Assembly: GCA_033961575.1 (NCBI GenBank)
Contig: CM066728.1
Coordinates: 30,814,352 to 30,878,351, forward strand
Direction of reading: 5' to 3'
Origin: Aselliscus stoliczkanus
Taxonomy: Eukaryota; Chordata; Mammalia; Chiroptera; Hipposideridae
Length of the DNA stretch: 64,000 nucleotides
The notes below the pieces were generated by a model. That model saw nothing but the letters and a program-made list of their open reading frames with translations, made no database searches and was not told where the DNA came from. Shown piece after piece: positions 1 through 11,612 of this stretch. Both the position numbers and the translations under genes were made by a program. Position 1 is the first letter of the stretch. Each line of letters starts with the position of its first letter.

Positions 1-600
1 TTTATGCAAACAACCTATACTTCCAATTTGATTTTGAAAAGTTCTCCATTACTGCAGATAACCCACTGATGCCCACTAAAAACATTAACTAAACATTATG
101 CTTTGAATTTTATCTCTGTAAGGTACAAAAAGAAAAGAAAGAAAATATGAAATATGAAAATCACTTTTCATAGTCAGGTTTTTCATAGCATTTTTGAGAT
201 ATATGTACCGTTCCATGAAAGTGCGATTTGGTCAAATGGACCCTCCTTGATTACTTTTGAAAAGTTAAGACTTACTGTGACTATTTGGGGCCAAAGATTT
301 ACTGCCTCAGAGCAACCATAACTAGCATTGAACATCCTAAAATGTCATGTGGATTGATGAGCCACTGGACTAGTTGTGAAGCAACTTTTTCAACTCGATG
401 AAGGATCTAAGCTTGCAACAAATAACACATCTATAATTAGATTTATTACTAGAACAAAAACTGGTTATATTGACCGTATATATTAGTGCTTCTTCCAAAC
501 TCTGTATTATACAACTTCTACTCAGTTTGAACAGCTGAGGTCTGCTGATTAATTGGTTTTTATATCAGAGCCCTAGACAAAATATGAATATTTCCTTAGA
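1..600. other. Unclassified AT-rich sequence
   Basis: I see no coding exon, RNA gene or recognisable repeat in this stretch. It is AT-rich and of low complexity only locally (A/G run near 128-150). Confidence 0.5.
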
Positions 601-1190
601 TTGTGGAAAGCACTCAGTTTCTTCTGTCAGTCTGGAAACATTAGTGTTTCTGTTTTAGGAACTTTCTGGAATTTGTTATTTGATACTTTCCTCCCTTTGT
701 TGTTCTACTTTCTAATTGTTTTAAAACTTTACCTTCTAGAATTTCTTCTGATCTTTTTTCTGTTATTGTATATTCTTTTCCAAGAAAATTTTTCTTATCT
801 GAGTACTCGTTTTGTATAGCTCCTGTTCCTATTTAATGGATGCAATTTTGTTTCTAAGAATTTTCCATATATGTATATATATTTCTTATTTCTTTTTACT
901 TTGGTGTATATGTGGAGGGTTATTCTGGTAGCTTCATTGACTCTATTTTGATTTCTTTCTTTTTCTTCCCTAATATTTGTTTTTCATGTTAGAAGCTTTG
1001 GTTAAATGCCTGGTAATCTTTGGCTCTTTCTTTGTATTTAATGGGAGGTGAAGAACTGCAAAAATGTTCACAAATAATATTTGCATAGGTGGGTTTTGTG
1101 GACTGGTGGTCTTATTATAGGATAAACTTGCTTGGCCATTTTATTTAGAAACTCTAAATCTATAGATTGTTGTCTCTTGTCCTAGTCTGT
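601..1190. other. T-rich, possibly an old antisense L1 fragment
   Basis: The stretch is strongly T-rich on the plus strand. An open frame of 72 codons at 601-819 is a Leu/Phe-rich chance frame with no domain. The wording (TTTCTGGAATTT, CTTCTAGAATTTCTTCTG) is reminiscent of antisense 3' regions of old mammalian L1 elements, but I cannot align it with confidence. Confidence 0.3.
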
Positions 1191-1205
1191 TTCCTTGAAA
1201 ACAGT

Positions 1206-1390
1206 CTAGAAGTCAGCAAATTTTTTATAAAAGGCCAGATAGCAAATATTTTATGGTGTATCATTACACAGTCTTTGTTGTAACTATTCAACTTCGCTAT
1301 TATAGTACAAAAGCAGCCACAGACAATACACAAATGAAGGATGTGGATATGGTGCAATAAAACTTTGCAAAAACAGACAGCAGACCATTG
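1206..1390 (+). mobile_element. MER5A-like non-autonomous hAT-Charlie relic
   Basis: A decayed, roughly 185-bp match to the MER5A pattern: 'AAAGGCCAGATAGCAAATAT', then the 'TGTAACTATTCAACTTCGC' block, 'AAAAGCAGCCACAGACAATA' and 'CAATAAAACTTTGCAAAAAC' in the usual order. MER5A is a short non-autonomous hAT (Charlie) DNA transposon common to placental mammals. The terminal repeats are eroded and the far end seems truncated into A-rich sequence. It carries no gene. Confidence 0.7.
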
Positions 1391-2060
1391 TTTTAAAAAT
1401 CTGCTCTAAACAAAACAAACAAACAAACAAAAAAGCAGATGAACAAAAAAAATCTGCTCTAATCCTCCTTTGGGCTAAAACTGGACTGCCAACATTCAGA
1501 ATTAGTGAAAGAAGGGGGCCAGAGGCATCACCATTTAATATATTGCCTTTTACAGAACCCTCCTGTTTTCAATATGCTATCCCATTCTAAGGTGTAACAG
1601 TGTTCTTGGGATTAATGTGATTTTACCAATCTCCTAAAAGTAAATTTCCAGTCTTTGTCTTTGAAGAATAAGGAAGAGTAAGCAACTCTGTAGAGTGTGG
1701 GCCATGATCTGACAGGCAGTCAAACAGGACACCTCTTTGCAGCATGACCTGCTCCCCTACTATCAGCTGTATCTGTGCCTTCAATTCCTAATCTTTTCTA
1801 GGGTGCTATATCATGACTGTGCTTGGAGAAGCGCTCCCCCACCATTAGTTTACAGTTTTCTCTGATTCGTAGTACCACTCATAAATCAATAACCATTCAT
1901 CCAAAAGCTTTCTGATTTCCAATGTTGTGTTGCTGTATTCGTCTCTCCTGTTTTATTTGTACTTTCAGGTTTCTGCTTTTCAAAAATCCTCTATTTCATA
2001 GAGCTTCTGATGGGATTAGCAGTGAATACGTGTGATGAGGTTTTTTTGTGTGTAACTGGC
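1391..2060. other. Unclassified sequence
   Basis: An A-rich (CAAA)n-like patch lies near 1409-1450. The rest is single-copy-looking sequence in which I recognise neither gene nor repeat. Confidence 0.45.
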
Positions 2061-2064
2061 AATC

Positions 2065-2074
2065 TTCAGAAAGC

Positions 2075-2114
<40 letters not shown>

Positions 2115-2183
2115 TCAGAAAGCATGTATATATATATATTCAGAAAGCATGTATGTATATATATATATATATATTCAGAAAGC

Positions 2184-2220
<37 letters not shown>

Positions 2221-2221
2221 T
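2065..2221. repeat. (TA)n array with four embedded TTCAGAAAGCAT units
   Basis: Alternating TA runs separated by copies of TTCAGAAAGCATG at 2065-2077, 2114-2126 and 2139-2151, and a shortened copy (TTCAGAAAGCAT) at 2174-2185. Spacing between copies is 49, 25 and 35 bases, so the units share a core but differ in TA length. Open frames here translate only to Tyr/Ile repeats and are not genes. Confidence 0.9.
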
Positions 2222-2234
2222 CTGGTCTTAATGT

Positions 2235-2820
2235 CATACAATTGCAAGTGTTATACAACTATAGTCAAGAGTAGACTTTTATTCATAGGATTACTTGATA
2301 ATATCTTAAAAGCCAAAGAAGACCTCTGATCTTTGATTTCTCCCTCTGAAATATGACATGGTTAACTACAGTTTTTAGGATGCTGTTTTTCTTTTTTTTT
2401 TTTCTTTCTCTTTACAACTTTCACAGTTTCTATCTGAAAAATAAAATAGATTGCTTCAAGGTAGGATAAATACAATTTTATGTATTTACCCCAGCTAGGA
2501 AATTTTTACCTCCTCTCATGTCCTGTGTCACTAATATTCCCTACTAACCAATTATTTCATAAAATGGGGCAATAATTTTATTTATTTTCCATAGGGTAGT
2601 TTCACAAATTTGAATAATTGGGAGTATTCAACATTAATTTAATATTTAATTAGAATGGATGAGCATCCATTCCACTGTGGGAAGCCTTGACCCCTCCTAA
2701 TGCTGCTTAAACATCTCTGTCCATTTTTCTTTTCCATCCTATTCCTACTTTATGCTCTCTGTTTTGTCTCTTATGACTCCTTTTCTATGTTTAGTCCTTT
2801 TGGCACCTAATTGTTATGTA
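2235..2820. other. Unclassified AT-rich sequence
   Basis: Contains an (T)n-rich patch near 2389-2412. I see no exon, RNA gene or clear repeat. Confidence 0.45.
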
Positions 2821-2821
2821 T

Positions 2822-3480
2822 TATTAGTTTTCTATTTCTGTGTAACAAATTACCACAACTTTGGTGGCTTAAAACAACACCTATTTGTTAGCTTACAGTT
2901 CTGTAGCTCTGGATGACCTTGACTGGGTTTAAGGCTCAGAGCTGAAATCAAGGTGTTGCCTGCGCTCAGGTATGATCTGGAGTCTCTGAGAAAAAATCCA
3001 CTTTCAACCTTGTTCATGTTGTTGGCAGAACGGAGGTCTTTGTGATTGTAGGATTGTAAAGTCCTAGTTTCCTTGCTGGCTGTGAGCCAGGGGCTTCTCT
3101 CAATTTCTTAGTCAATCAGCATTCCTTCTCACATGACCCCCATTCATCTTCAAAAATACAGTGATGCAGGCCTGGCCGAGTGGCACAGTGGTTAAGCGCT
3201 GGCCTGGGAAGCCAGCGGCCCGGGTTCGGGTGCCACATATAAGGTTCAGTGACACTGCCCTCAAAAAAAAAAAAAAGAAAAAAGAAAAATACAGTGGTGC
3301 ATAGAGCCCTTCTTAGGCTTCATATCTGTCAGAGTTTCTCTCCTGCTATCAGCCAGAGAAAGTTCCATGCTTTTATGAGTTCATGTGATTAGATAAGACT
3401 TATTTGGATAATATCCCCCATCTTAAGGTCAATTACATAGCATAAGCACATAGTTTGTATCTTGACATAAGCAGGTTCTG
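2822..3480 (-). mobile_element. MLT1-type LTR (ERVL-MaLR), interrupted by a SINE
   Basis: On the minus strand this reads as a solo LTR of the MLT1 kind. Its 3' end, seen at the left, is the typical 'AACTTTGGTGGCTTAAAAC' and 'CTGTGTAACAAATTACCAC' (written on the plus strand). The opposite end keeps the 'GGATAATATCCCCCATCTTAAGGTCA' motif (described, 3408-3433). MLT1 LTRs derive from an ancient non-autonomous retrovirus-like family and have no coding capacity. A short SINE is inserted at 3169-3284. Family-level assignment is from pattern memory. Confidence 0.65.
3169..3284 (+). mobile_element. Short tRNA-derived SINE (type A) with intact target duplication
   Basis: A tRNA-like head (GGCCTGGCCGAGTGGCACAG, then GTTAAGCGC) carries a recognisable RNA polymerase III A box; GGGTTCGGGTGCC is the B box equivalent. 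A short body follows, ending CACTGCCCTC, then an A-rich tail. Flanking direct repeats AAAAATACAGTGATGCA (ending at 3168) and AAAAATACAGTGGTGCA (3285-3301) differ at one base and mark an L1-mobilised insertion. It lies inside the MLT1-type LTR and is therefore younger. Related copies lie near 29.2, 36.1, 37.5 and 47.8 kb. Confidence 0.9.
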
Positions 3481-3489
3481 TATTAGATT

Positions 3490-4230
3490 GCTGAGTGTTC
3501 ATTTTAGAAATTTCACCTATCATAATTCTACTCATTCCTCAGAAGTCCCTTTGGAACCAAGAGTATATAATAGATTTTCCTCAAAGTTTAGGTTTGCAGA
3601 GAGGAATATAGCTGAACACATAGAATAGCTTAAAATAGAATATTGGGTATCACTGTCCTGAAAACCTTGGCTGTTCTGCGCCTTGGGGAATTTCTTGATG
3701 GCCTGTGCTTTGCTGGGCCCAGGCTCCAGTGCTTTTTATGGGACTCTTCTTTTTTTCTTTGCCTCACATGTCTCTTCATTTCCAAATATAAAGTACCTCA
3801 GTAACTAGATTCTCCAGGTTCTGGATAAAAACTTCCAGATTCCTGTTTTCTTTCATAAGTAGAACAATATACAGTAATAACAAACTCCACAGAGACCATT
3901 TTCAGTGCTGGGAAAATGAGGAAATTCACTTTTCATCTCTAAATATGCCCATTAACAAAATGAGAAATTTCTTCCTAAAAAGGATTCTGCTTTTTTCCTA
4001 GCTCTCCTATTTTAAGCTACTTATATGTTCATACTCTTTCAAACTCTTACTCTTATACCACAGTTTTTTGTTTTTTTAAATTAGTGGACAATGGGTGAAA
4101 TAGTAAATGTAAACTGCTTAGTAAACTCTCAGAAACACACCTAGAAACAAATATTGGTGAACCTTTTTATTTGAGATACAGTAGTATAGTGGATCATTTA
4201 GTACTTCTCAAATAATATCACTTAAAAAGC
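3490..4230. other. Unclassified sequence
   Basis: No exon, RNA gene or clear repeat seen between the LTR and the L1 that follows. Confidence 0.45.
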
Positions 4231-4277
4231 AGCCTAAAACATTACTCTGATACCAAACCAGAAAAGATGTTATAAAA

Positions 4278-4308
4278 AATAAATACATAAATAAATAAAT
4301 AAATAAAA
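4278..4308. repeat. (AAAT)n microsatellite inside L1
   Basis: About seven tetranucleotide units lie between two L1 ORF2 segments that are normally close together, so the array expanded within the L1 copy. Confidence 0.85.
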
Positions 4309-4575
4309 TTATAGGTCAATATCCCTGATGAACATAGATGCAAAAATCCTCAATAAAATATTAGCAAAGCAAATTCAGTGATACATTAAAAAGACATACA
4401 ACATGACCAAATTAGATTTATTCTTGAGATTCAAGGTTGTTTCAATATCTACAAATCAATTAATGTGATATACCACAAGAACAAAATGAAGGATACAAAT
4501 ATGATCATATAAACAGGTGCAGAAAAATCACTTGACAAAGTCCAATATCCATTTATGATGAAAACTCTCAGCTAA

Positions 4576-5344
4576 ATGGGGATAGAAGGAAAATACCTCA
4601 ACATAATAAAGGCCATATATAATAAACCTACAGCTAACCTCATACTCAGTAGTGGAAAGCTAAAAGCTTATTCTTTATTATCAGGAACAAGACAAGGATG
4701 TCTACTTTCACATTTATTCAACATAGTATTAGAAGTTCTAGCAACAGGAATCAGACAAGGAAAAGAAATAAAAGGCACCCAAATTTGAAAGGGAGAAGTA
4801 AAACTGTCATTATTTGCAGATGACATAACACTATATATAGAGAACCCTAAAGATTCCATCAAAAAAACAATTTGAACTAATAAACAAATTCATTAAATAG
4901 TAGGATACAAAATTAATACTCAGAAATCAGTTGAATTTTTATCCACTAATAATAAACTATCAGAAAGAAAAACTAAGAGAACAATGTCATTTATAATTTC
5001 ATCAAAAAGAGTAAAATAACTATGAATAAATTTATCAAGGACATAAAATACCTAACTCAAACAATTATAAGACATTGAAGAAAGTAATTGAAGAAGATAC
5101 AAATAAATGGAAGGATATACCATGCTCATGGATAGGAAGAATTAACATTATTAAAATGTCCAGAGAACCCAAATATATCTACAGATTCAATGCAATACCT
5201 ATCAAAATACCAATGGCATTTTTTACAGGATTAAAACAAATAGTCATAAAATTTACATGGAAACACAAAAGACACTGCATAGCCAAAGCACTCTTGAAAA
5301 ATAACAAAGTTGGAGGTATCATGTTACCTGATATCAAACTATAA
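4576..5344 (+). pseudogene. Decayed L1 ORF2 reverse transcriptase and C-terminal region
   Basis: Fragments of the L1 ORF2 protein are readable in consecutive frames. At 4576-4788 there is the Y/F-x-N-P-T-A-N and [10 protein letters not shown] reverse transcriptase block; a stop at 4786-4788 is followed in frame by KGEVKLSLFADDITLY, which includes the active-site Asp pair at 4819-4824. At 5075-5344 a later ORF2 segment ([12 protein letters not shown], then [15 protein letters not shown]) is seen, matching the known L1 region after the polymerase domain. Multiple breaks rule out a working enzyme. Confidence 0.85.
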
Positions 5345-6829
5345 CTCAAGGCTACAATAATCAAAATAGTATGGTCCTAGCATAAAAACAGACATAATGA
5401 TCAATGTAACAGAATAGAGAGCCCAGAAATAAACTCACATCTATATTGTCTATTAATCTATAAAAAAGGAGTCAAGAATATACAATGAGGCAAAGATAGT
5501 TTCTTCAATAAATAGAGTTGGGAAAATTGGAAAGACACATGTTAAAAAAGAAATGAAATCAGACCACTTTCTTATACCATATACAAAAATAAACTCAAAA
5601 TGGATTAAAGATTTAAATGTAAGACTGGAAATGATAAAACTCATAGAAGAAAACATAGGCAGTAAACTCTCTTAAATATATATATTCTCCTTGGGCAAGG
5701 GAAACAAAAGAAAAAATAAACAAATATGTCTACATCAAACAAAAAATTTTTGCATAGTATAGAAGCCATCAACAAAATGAAAAGACAACTTGCTGAATAG
5801 GAGAAGATATTTGTCAGTGAAACATCTGATAAGGGGTTAATATAAAAAAATTATAAGGAACTCATACAACTTAACATCAAAAACAACAAACCAACAAACA
5901 ATCCAATTAAAAAATGAGCAGAGGTCATGAATAGATGTTTCTCCAAAGAGGACATAAAGATGGCGATAGACACATGAAGGATGCTCAATATCACTACTCA
6001 TTAAGGAAATGCAAATTAAAACCCCAATGAGATATTATCTCACACCTGTCAGAATAGCTATCATCAATAAATCAACAAACAAGTATTGACGAAGATGTAA
6101 AGAAAGGAAAACCTTCCTTGTTCACTGTTGGTAGGAATGTAAATTGGTACAGCCACTATGGAGAAAACTATGGAGAATCCTCAAAAAACTAAAAATAGAA
6201 CTATCATATGACCCAGCAATTCCACTTACGGGTCTTTTTCTGAAGAAATCCAAAAAAGTAATTTGAAAAGATGTATGCACACCTATGTTCATTAAAATAT
6301 TATTTACAATAGCCAAGATATGGATGCAACCTAAGTGTCCATCAATAGATGAATGAATAAAGAAGTGGTACATACATAAAATGGATTATTACTCAGCTGT
6401 AAAAAAGAATGATATCTTGCCATTTGCATGGATTTAGAGGGTATTATTGTAAGTGAAGTAAGTCAGACAGAGAAAGACAAATGTCCTATGATTCACCTAT
6501 GTGTGGAGTCTAAAAATCAATAAACGAACAAACAAAATAGCAACAAACTCCAGATGGGAGGGTGCCTGTGGGCTGGGTGAAAAAAATTGAAGGAATTAAG
6601 AAGTACAAATTGGCAGTTATAAAAATCATCATGGGGTTGTAAAGTATAGCTTTGGGAATATAGTCAATAATATTGTAATAATTATGGATGGTGTCAGATG
6701 GGTACTAAACTTACTGTGGTGATCACTTCTCAAGATATATAAATGTCAAACAACGGTGTACACCTGAAACTAATATAATATTGTATGTCAACTAAAATTG
6801 AAAAATAAATTTATAAAAACCTAAAATAG

Positions 6830-9800
6830 AAAAGTGACTCATATGTAAAGATGTAGAAATGCATTAAAACTAGGCAAATGGATAATAAAAGTCAAAAAAC
6901 AACAGAATACATAACTCTTTGAGCAAGCTCTCTAGTAGAATTAATTGTGACCTTGTTATATTCCACCAGTGTGTGAGTAGAAACAGCCAGGTACCAGAAG
7001 AGACACTACAGCTTTACTCAGATTCTTCTGTCTATGCATCAGCTGAATTCTGTCTCCCTAATTGAAGCTTTAAGCACAACCTCAGGCCAGAGATCTTGTC
7101 TCCTGTGTTTTAGGTAATCCAAAGTATGCAATCCATGCTCAATCAGTAATAATGATTAATATTGAATCTCACTCCCCCTGGGCAGTGATCCCAGTATTGA
7201 TGATGTCCATGAGGATTATGTCTCTCAGGAAAACACATAGGATACATTTCCTGCCTGGGCCCCAGTTAGAAATAGAAGAGGAACTAAAAAGCCTGTTATG
7301 CAGTAAGTCGTGAAGCTTAGAAAAAAACTCAGAAATATGGAAGAATGCTTCACTGTCTACTTGTCTTTCTGTCCCCTTTCCCATCTCTTGTCTGCTGTAT
7401 GTTTGATTCATAATATAATTATAAATGCCCATAAATTTATAACCCAACCCAAGAAATAAATCACTAGCAAAAAAAATATACAATAGACCCAAGGATTATA
7501 AACAAATTATCTAACAGCAGGAGAACAGAGGCACAAAGACTGCTGATGCTGGACAAACTTCTGGAGCTGCACTGGAGAATATTGCTATGCTAAAGGGGCA
7601 ACCCTGAGTGCCTGGGCCTGGCAGACACCTGGGTGAGGTCAGGTGCAGATAAAGGGTAGTGGGGAGGCTAGGTAGAGGGAATATTCACATGAGCTGGAGC
7701 AGCAGCTATGTACCAACTAGTGTGGAATTAGTTTAATCACTTAACAACCCCTCTCTAGAAGTAAACACTATTGTGAATTTTATATTCATTATTCTATTAT
7801 GCAAACATGTAAACACACCCACACATATACATATTTCCATGATTATTACTAACCATTTTGGAAGAGGCTGTCTTTCAATAAACTTGTAAAGGACATTAAC
7901 TGCAGGAGGTTTTATGGAATAAGGAGAATTTGTTTAATTAAAAGTCAAATAAAAATGTTTCAGAGCTCTGTTAGGTGTGCTGGTCGCTGGGAAATAAAAT
8001 TTTAGGGAATATCATTGCTCCAAGTTCTGTGAAAATGAAACAAACAAGCAAACAAACAATCTATCTACCTACCTATCATCAATCCATCATCTATACATAT
8101 ATACACTCTGGTCTTTTTTGGTTTGGGTTCTTTCCCTTTACTAATTCTAACCAGCTATTAACATTTTGATGACTTCTAGTCCTTCTAATAGCCTTGTATT
8201 ACTCATATTCAGAGTAATGAGCCACTTGAGAAGAGTGACACTCAATTTTCACCATCTTGGTCCACACTTCTATGTAGAAAGAGCTATCTGGATATGGATG
8301 TCTTATGAGATCATACTAGAGAACTAGCCCACTTTATGACCATTATTCAATCATCAATGATCTTTGTTACACACAAAAAAAATAAATCAATGGTTAGTGT
8401 TATTTCTGTTAAAAATTAGTTAATATAAAGTAAAACCTCAGAATGTTTTTGTGAAGCTGAGATTCAGAATGGGTCTTTCTTAAAGAGCTGGTCATAGAGA
8501 TCTGAAGTCAGATATCTGCTGTGACAGCCTCTATAATTAGCTTGAATTTTTGTTTTTGTCATTGTCATGAACCTCATAGCTCTTCGGTGCCCCTCTTTGT
8601 CAACATTCCCATCATCCAGAATTAGTTCCATGCCCACTGCTTCCCCAGCTGGCAAACACAGCTCCATATTCAATCCATAGCTTCACTAATGGCAACTCCA
8701 ATCACATAACAGATGTGAAGCCTGGTGAATACAATACCCTCTATCAGAGTAAGCATTGTCTATTTATGTCTATATAGCCATTTCTAATGATTGCTATCTA
8801 ACGTATAATCCCAGAAACCATGTTTAATTTTCTGACCCATTATCAACTCTGATAATTGCTGATATTCTTTAGCCAATAGAAATAAATATTTCAAATCAGT
8901 GTTATGGAAATTCCCAAATGCATAATCATTTTGAAGAGACTATTCTGATAATTCTCATATTTCATTTTAATTCCCCAAAAAAATCTATCTTCAGACTGTT
9001 ATTTTGTAGTAAACATTCTGTTTTCTGACATGTAGAACTGAGAATATGGGGGATGGAATATATTGGAAAGTGGATAATATGGAAAAATGATAGTGTGTCA
9101 ATTTATGTATAACATGATGAAGAGCATATTTACTCAACAAATTAACTACTAAAATTTAGCTTAAGATACATATAAGGGACAGAAATTCTTTATTTGCTGA
9201 ATTCTTCTTTGGCAAGAACTCAGTTGTTGCTGTTGTTTTATTTTTTCTATAGTCCATTGTAAACATTTCTTGCTTTATTTTTTCTTCATTAGTTAGTCTT
9301 TATATATCCAACAATATTTTGCAGGGTAACAGAGTGAGGTACTTTTCACATTTGAAACTTCGACAACCAGACAAAAATGCTCAAGCTAACTTTTATTTAA
9401 ATAGCTTCTGGCAAAGAATGCAGACATAGGTAAATTATCGTTTATGTGCTGTATCTTGCCAAATCCTAGATAAAGATTTAGAGAGTCTGTAATAGAGAAA
9501 TCTATAAATGTTTAGCAGCTCAGTTTGAATTATAATTTTTTGGGGGGGATATGCATGCACTTTTTTCCAAATAAACTTTATGAGAAAATTCTGCCTTCCT
9601 GATTTTTAGTATACATATTTTGTGTATATCCGGGTGAGTAAAGAATGTTAACGAGGTTTATACTCAGGCTTTGGTTTTGAGGATTTTTAAAAAAGAAATC
9701 CTGCATTATTTTATCCTTGCTTTGATGATTAGCACAATAAAAATTAGCTCAAAAAAATCAAGTTTTTATGCATCCCAATATTCAGTCTCTGCAATTTGCC

Positions 9801-10170
9801 ATTGAATGTTGTTCATTCCCTTAGGTTGAGAATAACTGCAGGGAAAATATATAAGAAACTCTCCAGTTCTCACATCTGCCATGTTTAGCAGCCTGGCTAT
9901 AGCAACAGTTTACCAGGCAAACACCTTTCAAAAGAATTGTGAATTGTCAGACTCTAGTCCCCTCTTTTGGCATTTTCCTGCAAGTGATTTATTTATTAGC
10001 ACTAGGATGCCAACTCTTTAAAATGATATGTATTCATCATTTTGCGGGCAGATGTGTATATCCTCTGACTCTAAGCCCAGCAATTACAAACCCCTTTCTT
10101 CACCTCACTCTCATCAAGTGTTTTCTTTTCTTTTTCTTTCTTCTTTTTACTATTTAGTAGCTTTGTTTTT
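6830..10170. other. Mostly unclassified, apparently single-copy sequence
   Basis: Over 3 kb without a recognisable gene or repeat. Open frames (for example 7169-7492 minus and 8464-8673 minus) have no domain I know, no splice context and no upstream signal. 8464-8673 minus is the one frame with ordinary protein-like composition; see the findings. Confidence 0.4.
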
Positions 10171-10179
10171 GTTTGTTTG

Positions 10180-10284
10180 TTTTCATTAAAGTTTATTAGG
10201 GTGACAATTGTTTGTAAAGTTACATAGGTTTCAGTATACATTCTGTAATACATCATGTACATGTCACATTGCGTGTTCACCCCC
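10180..10284 (-). mobile_element. L1 3' end fragment, minus strand
   Basis: The reverse complement reads GGTGAACACGCAATGTGACA, then the 'TGTAACTTTACAAACAATTG' and 'TCACCCTAATAAACTTTAATG' blocks, which is the same 3' terminus seen at 19816-19989 and 55795-55918. Only about 100 bases of 3' UTR are present, so it is heavily 5'-truncated. Confidence 0.85.
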
Positions 10285-10289
10285 CAAAA

Positions 10290-11124
10290 GAGTTATTTTT
10301 CTTAAGTCAGTGGCTCAGTGCTGCCTTTATTCTCTGAGTCAGAAGAAAATTATGTATGTTTTGCTGTCTGGAAATTCAAAAATGTTGTTTTTTTTCCTGT
10401 TTCTTCATACATTTCATTGCATTTGCCGAAACTAGATGGAAGACTAGTTTTTAAATGTTTTATGAATTCATCAAGAAGAAATATTTTTACAAAATGTATG
10501 TTTTATATTTAAGACATCACTAAGATTCTTTTTGGGGATTTAAGTGTTTGAAAGCTAATTAGGAAAAAATTGATAATTTTAGAACATTTACCTTTGATAG
10601 AATATAAAGGAGTATTTGTTTAATCTTCAAGACGATAGCAAAAGTAGGCTTTACTTAAAACATAATGATGGTTTAAAGTCAACTCCCAAGGTCCCAGGAC
10701 TATTTATTTGCTTAGTTATATAACACACTGAAAGGCTTTCCTCTAGAAATTATTAATGTTTTATGGTCAGCTGAAGACATTAAAAACAAATAGTCATACC
10801 ATTTTTAACCTCTATCCTTATATTAATAGGAAAAAATTAAAACCATTTGAAATCGGCCTTTGTAGTCATTCTGTGATTGAGAAAACCAGTTCAGGGTATT
10901 AATTCCAACATATGTACAGTCATTCCCAGCCAATTGCCACAGATGGAAATTCCTGCACTTAGAAATTAGGGCTTTTTAAACTATTAATACTCTTCCCAGA
11001 ATGCCTTATTAGAAACTTGTGTCAAGCATTTCAAAAACTGAATGGTTCTCTCCAATTGTAAGGGTCTCATTGGATCTGAGTAGCAGACACATACCAACTC
11101 TGAACATGTAAAATTTCTTTCAAT
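10290..11124. other. Unclassified sequence
   Basis: No exon, RNA gene or recognisable repeat. Confidence 0.45.
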
Positions 11125-11137
11125 AAAAGTAATCCTG

Positions 11138-11294
11138 AGGGCTGGCTGAGTGGCTCAGTTGGTTAAGAGCTCACTCAGGAGTGCGAGCTGAACTCTGAGC
11201 AACAGCAGTTTGATGCCCAGCCCGAGCTGAGTTGCTGTTGCACAGCCAACACGTAGCAGGATGGCTCAGCTAAAAAATAAAACAATAATAAAAG
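11138..11294 (+). mobile_element. VES-type tRNA-derived SINE, short form
   Basis: The head GGGCTGGCTGAGTGGCTCAG, then TTGGTTAAGAGC, is the tRNA-like promoter start seen in bat VES-type SINEs. A body ends in an A-rich AATAA tail. Perfect 13-bp target duplications AAAAGTAATCCTG lie at 11125-11137 and 11295-11307. The internal sequence lacks the longer second unit found in the copy at 11613. Confidence 0.9.
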
Positions 11295-11612
11295 AAAAGT
11301 AATCCTGTACTTAAACTTGGGATACTGTTATAGAATTTCAGATTTTGTGAAGTTATTGAGTTAATGAGTGATTTAAAAAGTATTTTAAAGCTTATACCCA
11401 ACAAACATTATAAATACTGAAAAACATAAAAGTAGAAATACACCCCAAAATGTTTTAACTTAAAAAAACAGTGACAGGAGAGATAGGGAGACATTTTTGC
11501 TGAAATTAAATGTTTTATCTGGCATCCTCAGTAAGGGAGAAGCACTATACAATACTCCAGGAAAACATTTAAATTGCATTCTTTGAGTTTTCAATTAAAA
11601 ATGCAATGATGA

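Larger units (their letters stand above)
4231..6815 (+). mobile_element. L1 retrotransposon, 5'-truncated (ORF2 3' half and 3' UTR)
   Basis: The element starts within ORF2 ('CATTACTCTGATACCAAACC', a pre-reverse-transcriptase landmark) and runs to the 3' end 'TGTACACCTGAAACTAATAT' near 6758-6780, followed by an A-rich tail. The reverse transcriptase region is decayed but legible: frame 4576-4788 carries SGTRQGC, and a frame after a stop carries the catalytic FADD box at 4813-4824. Further ORF2 pieces occur at 5075-5344. Several stops and frameshifts make it inactive. The last ~900 bases are 3' UTR. A (AAAT)n microsatellite at about 4278-4308 has grown inside the ORF2 region. Confidence 0.9.

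Noticed and set aside
2010..2329. Tyr/Ile-rich frames of 73 and 93 codons
   Set aside because: Simple translation of a (TA)n array.
3169..3240. A functional tRNA gene
   Set aside because: The A and B boxes are legible but the stems do not pair well. The unit has a SINE body, an A tail and target duplications.
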